Source: Brasenia schreberi (Eukaryota; Streptophyta; Magnoliopsida; Nymphaeales; Cabombaceae). Taken from it: 64,000 nt of DNA. Where the stretch lies: positions 1,826,501 through 1,890,500 of the forward strand of contig JAYKKT010000059.1 in NCBI GenBank assembly GCA_036023115.1. The letters run 5' to 3'. Positions 1-11,367 of this stretch are shown in pieces (positions within the stretch are counted from its first letter, which is position 1; every line of letters starts with the position of its first letter). The notes beneath the pieces are model-generated. The model worked only from the letters and a program-made list of their open reading frames with translations. It was not told where the DNA came from and did not search any database. A program made the translations under genes and the position numbers.

Positions 1-2042
1 GGAATTATGTTGGTACACCTTGTGATATGTAGAACAATATGGTTGTACATATTAGGAAAGTGGCGAAAGATGTATTAGAAGTATCTAAGGGAGGTGTACC
101 GGCACAAAAAGAAGCTTGGTGGTGGAGTGAAGTAGTACAAAATAAAATCAAGGCAAAGAGGGCATGTTACAAATTACATTATGCTAAGGAAACTAGTGAA
201 ACTTTAGAAACTTATAAGAAAACAAAGAAAGAAGCGAAAAAGGCCGTTAGTGAAGCAAAAGCTAAGATTTTGGAGGACTTATATAAAAAACTCAACTCAA
301 AAGAGGATGAAAGAGATATTTCTAGGATAGCTAGAGCTAGAGATAAGAAAATTAAAGATCTTAATTATGTTAGATGCATAAAAGATGATGATGAAAAAAT
401 TCTAGTGGCAAATGATGATATAGGAAATAGATGGAAAAACTATTTTTATAATCTTTTTAATGAAAATAAATATGTTAGTATTAGTTTAAGAGATTTAGCC
501 AAGTCAGAAAAGTATATAAACCATAATTTCTACCGACGTATTCAAAAGAATGAAGTCAAAGAGGCTCTTAAACATATGAAGGGTGGTAAATCAGTAGGAC
601 CAGATAATATTCCTATAGAAGTTTGGAAAATACTAGGAGAAATAGGAATCACTTGGCTCACAAGACTATTTAATGAAATATGGGAAAACCAAAATATGCC
701 CGAGGAATGGAGAGCAAGTACACTTATACCCATATATAAGAACAAGGGAGACATTCAAAATTGTGTGAATTATCGAGGTATCAAGTTAATGAGTCATACT
801 ATGAAATTATGGGAAAGAATTATCCAACGTAGGTTAAGACAAGTATCAAGTACAACAAAGAACCAATTTGGATTCATGAAAGGTAGATCTACTATTGAAG
901 CGATTTACCTTTTGAGACGTCTTATGGAACATTTTAGAGTAAAAAGGAAAAACCTTTACATGATATTTATTGATCTAGAAAAAGCTTATGATAGGGTACT
1001 GAGGGAGGTTCTTTGGAGAACTTTGGAAAAAAGAGGTATCCCTTTGACATATATTAACCTTATAAGAGACATGTATGATGATGCAAAAACATGTGTGAGG
1101 ACTCATGAAGGAACGACGGACTTCTTTGAAGTTAATATTGGGTTACATCAAGGATCAACTTTAAGTCCATATTTATAATGGTGATGGATGAGTTAACAAA
1201 ACATATTCAAGATGAAATACCTTGGTGTATGTTATTTGCAGATGACATTGTATTAGTGGAGGAGTCTAAGGAAAAAGTTAATAGAAAATTGGAACTATGG
1301 AGAGAAACATTAGAAAGCAAAGGCCTCCGACTTAATAGAACAAAGACAGAATATATGAAATGTAAGTTTGATCATTTGGTTACTTTAGAGGACATAGAAA
1401 TTAAAATTGGCACACATTGCATTCCCCAAAAGGAAAGTTTTAAATACCTAGGGTCAATTTTTCATAGTGATGAAAGAATTGATGGAGATGTTACACATAG
1501 AATTAATGTTGGTTGGTTAAAATGGAGAGGAGCATCATGTATTCTTTGTGATAAGAAGATACCATTAAAATTAAAAGGTAAATATTATAGAGCAACAATT
1601 AGGCCTGCCATGTTTTATGGTTCTGAGTGTTGGGCAGTTAATCATCAACATGTACAAAAGATGTCTGTGACAGAAATGAAGATGTTGAGATGGATGAGTG
1701 GTCATACAAGAAAAGACCGTATACATAATGAGGTTATTAGAAAAAAATTAGGAGTGGCACCAATAGAGGATAAAATGAGAGAACATCATTTAAGATGGTT
1801 TGGACATATAGAAAGAAGATCAAAAGAAGAACCGGTAAGAAGATTAGAAAAACTAAATTTGGAAAATATTAAAAGAGGTAAAGGACGACCACAAAAGTGT
1901 TGGAAAGAAACTATAAAGAATGATCTAGCTTATTGAGAGTTAACTGCTAACATGGCACACGATAGGGATCTGTGAAAACAAAGAATCCATGTAGCCGACC
2001 CCGTTTAGTATGGGAAAAGGCTTAGTTGTTGTTGTTGTTGTA
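1..2042 (+). mobile_element. RTE-type non-LTR retrotransposon (LINE), 5' end beyond the window
   Basis: The stretch holds the linker, reverse transcriptase and C-terminal region of a plant RTE-clade LINE, then a short 3' untranslated part and a TTG microsatellite tail at about 2026-2042. The conserved 3' signature (GTAGCCGACCCCGTTTAGTA at about 1991-2010, followed by GGGAAAAGGC) recurs at 15900, 49700 and, decayed, at 50460. No poly(A) tail and no LTR are present, which fits RTE elements. The endonuclease domain must lie left of base 1, so the 5' junction and target-site duplication cannot be seen. It lies in direct orientation to the copy at 14264-15935 and is less decayed than that copy. 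Confidence 0.92.
39..1936 (+). pseudogene. LINE reverse transcriptase ORF, frameshifted
   Basis: Two open frames (39-1178 and 1178-1936) together make the reverse transcriptase of the element. The first carries the fingers/palm blocks (a KGGKSVGPDNIP-like block near 577-615, then [11 protein letters not shown] at about 964-997 and the [12 protein letters not shown] block at about 1140-1175). The second carries the catalytic FADDIVLV block (about 1237-1260) and a C-terminal region with a Cys/His-rich RHHLRWFGHIERR-like segment. Against the second copy (15075-15095) four bases are missing next to position 1172, which creates a stop and shifts the frame. The element is therefore probably dead in cis although its catalytic residues remain. 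The start at 39 is only the first Met in the window, not the protein start. Confidence 0.88.
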
Positions 2043-2714
2043 ATGTATAGTAGATCAATATATTTGAACTCTTCAGATGACATAAGGTTATTTGGTTCTT
2101 GAGATGGGCAGTTTCGTTCAAGATATCCAAAATCCATAGTAGATCAACTTCTCTGTGCCAAATACACATTGTGAACGCACTTGACCTCTCATCAGACAAG
2201 ACGGCCGTCTCCCGTGTGATTATGATGTATGCATGACAAGTAGACATGATCAGTTCATAATCGATTCAGCAGTTTCAATCGAAATCAAATCGAATTAGGA
2301 ATTTACTGGAACCAAAACCAGTGAAATCGGGCCCCAAATCAGGGCACGGTTCAGTTCTAACTTCCAGAATTTTTAAAATATTTAACTTTTTAAAATATTT
2401 TTTGCCAGTTTCGAATGGTTTAAGACTCAAATTGTAATCACCCCAAACTGACGATTTCGGAATCGGCCTCAGACCGGTTTGGTTCTAACGACCGCAAGCA
2501 GCCATGTCTAATGGCGAGTATTGGGAATTAGTAGTCGATTGCAAATTATCGTATGCAATTGGAGTGTTGTCTTTTCAACAATAATGCTTTTTGCCGGTTG
2601 GTTCCATTGTCACAAAGCTGCTCCAAAATTAGCTTGGTTCCAAGACGTACTGTTTCATTATGCATATGCACAGTAAGTGTCACCACAATTGAACTAAAAC
2701 CAAGGAAATCTTGC
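2043..2714. other. Intergenic, with GGTTC/GAACC-rich degenerate repeat
   Basis: No gene is seen. From about 2260 to 2500 the sequence is full of short degenerate AATCGAAATC and GGTTC/GAACC units. Similar tracts lie at 8430-8840, 33330-33530, 41100-41410 and 45312-45420, so this is probably a remnant of one repeat family. An open frame at 2553-2741 has no recognisable content. Confidence 0.5.
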
Positions 2715-2830
2715 ACAAAGAGCAATAGCTCACCAGTCTAGGGGGTCAACTCACAAGTTAAAAGTCACGAGTACAATACCTGGGGCATGCATTGGCTCCA
2801 ACCTCCCCATTGTACCAGAAAAGCAAAAAG
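2715..2830 (+). mobile_element. tRNA-derived SINE, family 1
   Basis: This belongs to a family recurring at 17385, 40226(-), 44510(-), 52893(-), 55670(-) and 57422. The shared layout is an A-box-like GCTCACC..TCTAGGGGGTC, a B-box-like GAGTTCGATACC (here GAGTACAATACC), then GGCTCCAACCTCCCCATTGT and a short A-rich end. The B box shows the tRNA origin. It lies 3' of the ICR gene. Confidence 0.7.
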
Positions 2831-3164
2831 ACATGAAGCATAATGTTCATCCAGTGAGACCAAGCTATTCTAATCCCCTCCATGAATCTGAAGTGATAAG
2901 TGTTTTATCTCTGAAAACATGGATTCTTATCGATGACAAACGGTGGAAAGTTGACAAGGATTAACAGGAATAATACATAACTACATCAAAAGGCAAGCAA
3001 GCATAAAATGCCTGCATTAAAATGCAAATACATCAGCCAAAACCTATATTATGAACAAAAAGAGCAAAGCTTAGAACAAGTGAACAGCTTAAGGATATCA
3101 GGCTCCACCACAGGGAAGTAGATAGAGTTTCTGAAAAATGCTCATAGATTATTACTCGCTACAA

Positions 3165-6100
3165 TCATTTGTTCTGGCTCTTCTTCCACAACTCTGCGAT
3201 TCTCTTTAGTGCATTCTTTTTCCTCGGCGAGTTCTCATCCATGTCTTCATAAAATGGTGAGCCCACCCTTATATTTGAGTAGGCAGATGAATCCATGGAT
3301 CCAGTCCTCTCAATGGTCTTTCCATTGGGTGTGGTCGCAAGCACCGCCGCAGCTGCATCAGCTGCCTTCTTCCACTGCTCTGTTTGGACCCTTAGCCTCT
3401 TTAGTTCTGATCCCATTGCTGCATTAGATGCTTGTGCAACCTGAAGCTGCTCTGCCAACCTTGCAGCCTTACAGGCACTCTTCTCCTTCTCCACTGTCAC
3501 AGCATCCAACTTCAGTAGCACTTCGTGCTCTCTAGCTTTTGCTGCCTCAGCGTCAGCTAGAACATTTGAAATATCCACCATGCTTTCTCTTTGTTCCTTC
3601 TTTTGGCCATTGGCTTTCAGTCCTTCATTTTCCTCCATGACGATTTGCAGTTCTGTTTCCTTGTCCATCAAGTTTGCCTGGAGCTCAGACACCTGCTTCC
3701 GCAACTTCTCCAAATCAGATTCCATCGTTTTCATTGTTGACACCATTTCCATCTCCCTTGCCAAAAAACTACTGCTTTCTATTTTCATAGTTTCCACTGC
3801 TTCATGAGCAGTTTGAATCTTCATCATGCTTTCGATCTCGACTTCATGGAGCCTGGCCTCGGTTTCCTCAATGGCATATCTTAGTTGCTCCACTTCTTGC
3901 TTCGCAGTATCAATCTTCACATTTAGCTGGCATTCTAGGTCCAAGAGAGACTTGCCTCCAACCTGAAGCAAATCAGATCGAAGATGAGAGGCATGTGCCT
4001 CAAGAGAGGCGATCATAGATTGGGCGTCCAGAAGCAGCAAATTGACAGAATTTAGCGACTCTTGATACTGAAGCCCTTCTGATTTCAGAGTTTCAATGGT
4101 TGAATTGGCCGTTTGAAGGTTTTGCAAGGTTTCATTAGCCAGAGCATGTGCCTGGGCCTCAGAATTGCGGCATTGCTTCAACAGATCACTCAAATCATCG
4201 ACAAGTGAGAGAGTTTGAGACAAGTCATGCTTCAAAGCTTGGATCTCAGCTCGTGCATCCTCATCATGTTTACTTCTCTCAGCAGCAAGAGCAAGCTCAT
4301 GTTTGAGTTGCTGGATTTCGACATTAGCAGCCAGAAGGGCAGCAGAGTCCACCGAGTTCTGGTTTTGGATGGCTTTGAGTTCACACTGCGAGGAGTAATC
4401 TTTTTCTTGTGAAATTTTCTGGAGCTCGAGCACGCGCGCTTCTTCAGAGGCAGAGAGTTCAATCAGCTGGTGCTGGGACTCATCAAGTTTGGCTGTAATC
4501 GCAGCAAGCTCTTTCTTGGTTTCATGTGCTTCTTGCTGCAATTTTTTCCTAGAGGATTCTGACAAGGACAGCTGATCCCTCACTTTCTTTAAGTCTTCTT
4601 GAAGCTGAGAAATTCCGGATTCAAGCTCAGCAGCTCTAGATGAGCGCTTCTTCTGCAACTTAACCCGACATGAAAAGCACAATTCAGGAGAGTAGGCTAT
4701 AAATAGCCTTCTAAAACAATGCCAGTAACCCAGCCAATGATTTGACAATTAGAAATAAGTTGAACTACTTTAGTTTCTGACCAGTGCCAGATTCAGAAAC
4801 TTGTTAATCGGGAACAACATGAGAATCATACCAGACCCAATGGCATGGAATGCAATTGGTCTGTGTTCACATTGGAAATTCTGACAATGATTTCATAACA
4901 GAAAAATAATGGATACCTCAGACATGGGACTTCTGGGAGACCTTCCAGTGACTTTTGGGCTCCTCTCCATTGGAGTTCTCATAGCAGAGTTTAAAGAACA
5001 AGCTGAGTCCGTGTCAAGAGTTATTTTGAGTTGTCGAGCAACTCGAGGGGTGGTTGTTGATGTCTTGTGAGCCATATCTGAAGGACTATTCCTGTTTTAA
5101 AAGTTGCAAGAGAAATATGGTTTAGCAACAAAACAGCAGGAAGATTACAAAGAAGCAAAGAAAAGAAAGGGATAATTGACTCATTTGATAGACTCCAAAA
5201 TCGAGTTTCCAAGTTTTTATTACGCTTTCACAATGATTTAAACAAGCATCATAGACAAACATCATACTTCAACGTCATGCACTTGTAATTGAAAGCATAA
5301 CAATCTCACAAAAATGGTGAATTTAAGTAGCCATATTGAGAAATGCTCAAGAATACGGAGACAGTGAACGTGCCTTCAAGAAAATGTATACAGCCACATG
5401 AAATAGAAAGCAAGAGAATGATCACATGAGCTCAATTTTCTTTTACTCCTAGAGAATAAACATGAAGTACCCCAGCACCTTCAACGGTGACAATGCCCTT
5501 ATCATCGTTGATGAGATGTGAAAAATTGCGGCATTCAAAAAATAGGGGAAAACAGCTAACACATTGAATAGAAGTAGCCTTTCCCGAAAAGAAAATTCAC
5601 ACTGCAATAATATTCACTATAAGTTAATAACGTCAATTTTATATCCTGCACTTCAAATGCATGAATAGAATAGAGGCTGGTCAAGATATGAATACAAATG
5701 AAGTACCATAAAAATATCCGTGGGAAGGCATCTCAATACAATAAACCTTGTGAATAAGTTAAAAACAACTGACTACAGTGTTGGACTTCCAAAAGCCACA
5801 GTTTCCCTCAACGGCCCTCTTACTGCAATCTCTTAATGTCAAATAAAAGACAAGCGGGCAGATTTCACCATACAATAAACTAATTAAATTCGAAGTACCC
5901 ACCATGTGCATTTGGTTGAACAGAAATAGAAGAATATGCATAAGTTTCAGGACCCCAACCATGTAACTTTGATAAAATTTGCAGTAATGAAGCGGTCCCA
6001 ACACATACTTGGCCAATCGCTTGAGAGCGAGACCCTGTTGTTTCTGTAGATAAAGCATATACAGAACCAGCTCTGGAACTTCTAGCACTGCACACTTACA

Positions 6101-7227
6101 AAATACACAAGGGAGAGGCCAAGGCCGGCCCCGCGTGAGAAAAGGTTGGCAGCTGGTGGCAGATCTGCATTGAGCCAAGGCCAAAAAATTGAAAGACCAA
6201 CCAAAAGCTGTCACCCACGATTGAGTGTGCAGCCTATAATACAAGTTCACCCCACCTTAAACAGTTTGATGGGCTATTCACCTCACCTAAAATAACCACA
6301 ACATTGATGCACAGAAATACAGCTTCAAACGCAAGAAAACCACACCGAGAATGGAAGGCAAACACTGTTTTAGTAAGAAAGGGTTAAATGAAAGAACAGT
6401 GCCATGAGGCCAGTCACACTAAAACAAGAAGGTCGGTGGCTACAGATGCTAGAGGCAGAGTAGTTGTTGTAGGACAGTGGACCCAATGCCAAGCAGATTA
6501 ATGGTAATTCCTTCCTCATAACCAACGTACCTGCCGTATTCCGGCCTACTTACAGTGTCCACGGTGAACTGATTGAGTCAAGGATGGGGCATCAACTGCT
6601 ATGTATAAACCATAATTTCACACTCAGGAATCCGTCGCGCAGAGATGCCAGCCAGATCCACAGTGCAATAAATGATTCATCCGTAAGAACAAGTTACATT
6701 ACTCAACTTAGTTTACCCTCCTCAGCAAAACCAAAAAAGCAAGGAGTACAAAGCACAGAGACTGGGGGGCCAAGAAAAGAAAATAACCCACTTCTGTTTC
6801 AAAATGCCAAGGGCAAAAACCAGACCAACTCTAAAAAATGATGACCAAAAAGGAGGGTAAACTAATTCAAAAGAATAAGAACATCAAACACCATTACCTT
6901 CAAAATTCCACAAACAGTACTCGTGGTGTAAAGCAACTATAATGCTATTGCAAGGAACTTCAACCACCAACAAGATCAACGACAGCCCTTGTGGAGAGCT
7001 CTCAATCAAAGAACAAAGCACCATCAAAAATTTCTGCGGTTAATGAAACACAAAAAACGTTTTGGTTTCATCACTTTGAAGTGGGTATCATTGTCATTTA
7101 GTGTTGAGCGAAAACAAATAAAATCAGGATCACAATCTCTCTGGAAGCAGAATGCGGCCATTTTACTCACGCTCACCTAAAAAACAAAGAGTGGTACAAG
7201 TCCTCACCTTGTTTTTGGTGCCTGCAT
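3165..7227 (-). CDS. Interactor of constitutive active ROPs (ICR2/ICR3-like) coiled-coil protein
   Basis: ICR/RIP proteins are plant coiled-coil effectors that bind active ROP GTPases and link them to cortical microtubules and polarity. I place three coding exons: 7227-7208 (MQAPKT plus a split Arg codon, donor GTGAGG), 5091-4917 and 4652-3165, joined in frame (20+175+1488 bases) to give 560 aa, close to the length of Arabidopsis ICR2/3. The start MQAPKTR, the RVARQLK segment and the SPKVTGRSPRSPMSE block are ICR N-terminal signatures. Residues from about 66 onward (KKRSSRAAELESGISQLQED) are nearly continuous coiled coil. The C terminus has the QWKKAADAA motif (ICR: QWRKAA, implicated in ROP binding) and the terminal IAELWKKSQNK. 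The first intron is long (7207-5092). The open frame beginning at 4748 is intron read-through, not a start. Assignment to a particular ICR paralog is uncertain. Confidence 0.9.
5092..7207 (-). other. First intron of the ICR-like gene
   Basis: A 2.1-kb AT-rich intron lies between the 20-base first coding exon and the RVARQLK exon, with a GTGAGG donor and a TTTTAAAACAG acceptor. Open frames inside it (for example 5759-6250 and 6584-6841) show no recognisable domain and are not called. Long first introns in such plant genes often carry regulatory elements, but none can be picked out here by eye. Confidence 0.75.
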
Positions 7228-7740
7228 ATCTCCTCCGACCGTCGTTGCTCGCTAATCTCGAACTTCCGGCGAACCCTCGAATAAAAGAACAGGAACTCAC
7301 CTGAGGCACCTAGACTGTGAAAATGGTACAAAGGGAGAACTCAGAGAAGCAGAAACAAGGTGCCTCTTGAGAGATAAAGAAGGCAAACACGCACGAACAC
7401 AGAGAGAGAGAGAGAGAATAAATAGAGTCCATGCATACAATAAATAAGGCTCCATGACATGTATATCCACAAATGACCCCAGATTCCTGCTCAACTACGG
7501 TAAAAAAGTAGTCATTTTTATTGTTTCGGTACTCCCACCACCCACTAATCAACGCATCCACGGGAATAAACGCGGCAAACAAACATCCCCAATTTACCGA
7601 ACTACCATAGTTACGGTTCCACCAATGGAACACGCAGACTGAGAGCCAGGATTGAATAGACGAAGCTGAACGGAGAGGTTGGTCATTTTCAAAGTTGTAG
7701 AGAGAGAAAAAGAGTGTTGAGTTATGCAGCGGTTGGCGCT
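7228..7740 (-). promoter_or_regulatory. Likely 5' UTR and promoter of the ICR-like gene
   Basis: Upstream of the ATG at 7227 the minus strand reads through a GC-richer, CT-rich stretch (7230-7320) and a (GA)n/(CT)n run at about 7395-7418, a common pyrimidine patch near plant transcription starts. No clear TATA box was fixed. The exact start of transcription is not visible. Confidence 0.45.
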
Positions 7741-9181
7741 ATCTGCCACTCTTTCACCGGTGCATTAAATCGCCGGAAAGTTCCATGACCTCTTCAGAAA
7801 AGAGAGAATCTACGCGAAAGATAATTAGTTGTAAAGGAATCTCGAACGTAAAAGCTCGCTTCAGACAATATCATTGCAACTAGCCTTTTGCCTTTTTTGA
7901 TCTCTATGAAGAGTTCTCAAAAGTTCATCAGAAAGAGCGAATAATTTGCGAGTAAAGGGAGATATAAGTACGAAAGACAATATCATGTCAGCATTAATGC
8001 ATGGGATCCATTTTCCATGTTTGTTTTGCTCCCTCATCACGAAACAGATGGAATCCATTTTTCATATAGTTCTAAATCGTGGGTGAAGCAAATGCACCAT
8101 GTATTACAATGTGAGGCACAAGGTTATAGAATCCGAGGCGCGGTACTGTAAAACAAACCGATCTGGCCCTGTTTGTAGGCCATTCCGTTAGTGTTTGCTT
8201 CTGTTAGTTCAAGCAAAGCCCATTCCAAATGAGCAGTGGACTGGAAGAGCCAAACTAACCTACGCAAGCCGCAACAAACCCAGGCTCATCTCACTGATTA
8301 TACAAGTTGATAGGAGGTCCAATTGCTTCCGAGCTGAGAAGGGGAAGAGCTAATCATGAGCCGATACAGTTTGCACAACGAACAGCTCAACTCATTTCAA
8401 AGCTCCAGCTGTAAGACCACATTAGATTTTTGTAGATTTCGACTTCAGAGAGTCGAGAATACCCCAAATAGGCATGGCTAATTCAGGTTTTACTGGAAGA
8501 AGAAACCAGAACCGAAATGAGACCGGGCTGGCTCCGATTATGGTCTGAGTCTTGATTTGCACGAAACTGATCAAAATCATTATAAATTTGGAATTAAAAA
8601 CTAAATATGAAAACGGCAGTTTGGAATACCGCTGGTTCCGATCCATAAAAGTAGAACCAGAACCAAACTCAGTGGCCCTGGTTTTGAGTCTGATTTGACG
8701 TTCCTGGCACCAGGCTAGTTCCAAACCAGCCATCTCTACCTCCAAATACCAAAGGTGCAATTGGATACCAAGTATCAATTAAACCCATTTTTGCTGTGGA
8801 CATTATTAAGGTCCAATTGTTAGTACCTGAATCCCAAACAAGACACACAAAGGCCAAAGGACACTAGTTTTGATCAGAGTTGGATATTCTTGTTGGCAGT
8901 ACGGCTGGCAATATAAGAAAACACCAACATGAAGATGACCTAAAAAGTTTGTGTTTGTGTCCAAATACAGTATCATGAACACAACTTGAAACAAAAGTTT
9001 GCTGTAAAAAACGTGAAAACCAAACTTAAACATGACCCTAAAACTCTGATCACATCTACACGAGATAATGTGAAAAGAAAAATAGGCCATGTTTGAGCTG
9101 ACCTGTTCTTGACACAGATAAAATGATGGTACATGAATGACCCTAAACACGAGATTGCCACCCCCAGTGGTTAGGACCGAA
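7741..9181. other. Intergenic, with GGTTC-rich degenerate repeat at 8430-8840
   Basis: No supported gene. The 8430-8840 part is built of degenerate AACCAGAACC / GGTTCCGAT units like those at 33330-33530 and 41100-41410. The remaining bases are AT-rich spacer. Several open frames of about 60-118 codons on the minus strand have no domain and arise from this repeat. Confidence 0.5.
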
Positions 9182-9469
9182 TAGAGATATCAAAATAGGT
9201 TTGTTCCAAGGGGCTGGGCTAGTTTTTTCAGGGCCAGGACAGATATTTCTGACCCATTTTTGGAGCAGGGCCAATTGGCCCCTACACGAACCAGGCCGAA
9301 GCCAAATATCACACACACACATATGTATATGTGTGTGTGTCAAAATGAGCATGGTCTAGGGGCTGGCCCGGAGCCAGCCCGGCTGTTGGCCCTTGAATGG
9401 CCGGGCCGTCACATCATTTTACAGGCCCATATAAAATGTGGACCGGCCTGGTCCGTATTGACATCTCTA
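9182..9469. mobile_element. MITE-like element with central CA/TG palindrome
   Basis: The ends form an imperfect terminal inverted repeat: TAGAGATATCAAAATA at 9182-9197 against TATTGACATCTCTA at 9456-9469. The interior is rich in GGCCCGGCC-type units. Its centre (about 9310-9341) is a near-perfect palindrome of (AC)n, ATATGTATAT and (GT)n that would fold into a hairpin. The flanking target duplication is not convincing, so the class is uncertain (hAT-like by end sequence). Confidence 0.55.
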
Positions 9470-10872
9470 GGATAGAAGTGGGCCTGATAAACAATTAGCA
9501 CAGCAATAATTTATACTAATCGTAACTTTTCTGCTAAACAGATGACATTGCCATCGACAGAGCACTTAGGGAGTGTTTGAAGTGCAGAACAGAGGGTTAC
9601 CTTTGGAACTCACCTGTCCCATGTCAAGTTGCAAAGATAGAACACCATAATGGAACTTTATCATCCTGGCTCATGCCTTGCACCACAAGATGTTGGTAAA
9701 TAAACGGAGCAGCTATGTGATTCATCTGGTGATGAAGTCATTCATGTCTGGTTTATGATCTAAATGAACCGAACATGAACTGGGACTAAGTAGGAGTCTA
9801 GCTTGGATTATAAAAAGAGTTCAAAGGTTATATTTAACGAATAGAGCAAACAGAGGGATGGAATGTCCTCACATTCAGACTAGCAACCATCACTGCACAT
9901 CTTGATATTAGGTGGTATATACAATGAGTTGACTCGTTGTAACATAAAACACATGACTCTCGTTCTCTACACAACTGTATACTTTCTCCTAGCTTCAGAA
10001 CCTGCAAAAGGGAAAACATGTTTAAGTTAGATGTTAGGTCTCAAAACACTCACGTATAATGGGTTCAATTTGGGTTGTTTAGAATGGTCGGTATACATCA
10101 TGTACTGTCAAAAGTAACGGTTCCTCTTTTGTCAAACAAACTGCAAACCAGAACTAATTACGACCACCATTGTGAGGCTTCTTTCTGCTCAAGATGTTAG
10201 GGATAGACAAGGAGTAATTGATCTTGTTAGGTGCCAAATCTGGCGAGCCATGAAGATGAACACTCCAAAAATGTGCAGAGCCATGGAAGAGGTATCCTGA
10301 AACCTTACATGCAATAAAAAATCACCTAAATGCGATGCCTATTTGGAAGCAGCTGTTCAAATGCAAAGGACGATAGAAACAAAAGAAAGTATAAGAATTA
10401 CATATGCAAATATGAGTGATAAAACAAACACTTGCATCAGATTTTATGAATAAATGCAACCACCAAGTTTACATAATGCCAGTAACAAAACTTGAATACT
10501 GATTTTTTTGTCTTTACCCCTAACTATATCATCGAGGAACAGTGATCTTGAAATCCAATTCTATTATGATTAAAGTAACAGTGACACGCTTTCTATGTGA
10601 TAAGGTGGGTACCAAACAAACGACAACCAACCTGAGCCTAACAATTTGTTCCCAACAGATTTTCATGAAATTTTGGAGAAATAGGAACATCGTTGTCCCT
10701 TAAAATGGAAAACAAATAGAACAGCAAAATGAAGAGAAATAGTTAGATTGCAGCTACTGAAATACCAACGGAAATCATTTTGGAGATACAAGCATCAAGG
10801 GGTTTCCCATGAATAGATAATGCATACCTGGAAAAATAATCTGAAGATGAGTGCATTAAGAAGTAAAAATTT
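9470..10872. other. Intergenic, no gene seen
   Basis: AT-rich sequence with no recognised coding content. I looked on the minus strand for the missing 3' exons of the DCAF8-like fragment that ends at 10873 and found none. Confidence 0.5.
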
Positions 10873-11357
10873 TTAACCACTGACAACATACTCGTCATTA
10901 GGGCCAAAGAAGCTTACACCTTTAACAGTCTGTGAATTTCGGTGACCTGAGTAAACCAGGGGCTGATCCAGTTTGTCTGACTTTTCAGTTGAGATTGACT
11001 TTGGATCCGGCCCCATTCCCATATCCCTCTGGAACAGGTAGACAAGTTCATCATTGTAAGAGACGACCAACTCACTCATGTTAGAATATGCTAACCCCGT
11101 AATGTGGACGTTAACAGTCCCAATTAGGTGTTCTGGTGAGAGTGTGTTCAATGGTCGATCTCTATTGCTTGATGCATCATATTGATAATTCCTTATGTCA
11201 TAGACACGGGCATATTCATCAAAGCCACCTACAGCAAAATAGTTCGGATTATTTGAATCGCATTCAACTGTGTGCTGACATTAGGTTGCCCATTCTCTGT
11301 CAACGGCGAACAAGTAAAAAACTTGGTAGCAGGAGGGCATCGCAGGTCAAACTGCAA
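10873..11357 (-). pseudogene. DCAF8-like WD40 repeat protein fragment (partial, frameshifted)
   Basis: The minus strand encodes part of a DDB1- and CUL4-associated factor 8 homolog, a WD40 substrate receptor of CUL4 ubiquitin ligases. It begins after a TTTTGCAG acceptor with FDLRCPPATKFFTCSPL and continues through NPNYFAVGGFDEYARVYDIR, the HITGLAYSNMSELVVSYNDE block and YSGHRNSQTVKGVSFFGP to EYVVSG. The reading frame changes between STQLNAI and SNNPNYF (about 11262-11275). This fits loss of about ten bases. The remaining WD repeats are absent downstream, and upstream the sequence runs straight into the PWWP copy at about 11368. It is thus a gene fragment that kept an intron edge, moved as DNA rather than as a retrocopy. 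Confidence 0.8.
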
Positions 11358-11367
11358 AAGAAATTTT

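Noticed and set aside
4653..4748. Start of the ICR-like protein at 4748
   Set aside because: Residues before KKRSSRAAELE are intron sequence; splicing to exons at 5091-4917 and 7227-7208 restores the family N terminus in frame.
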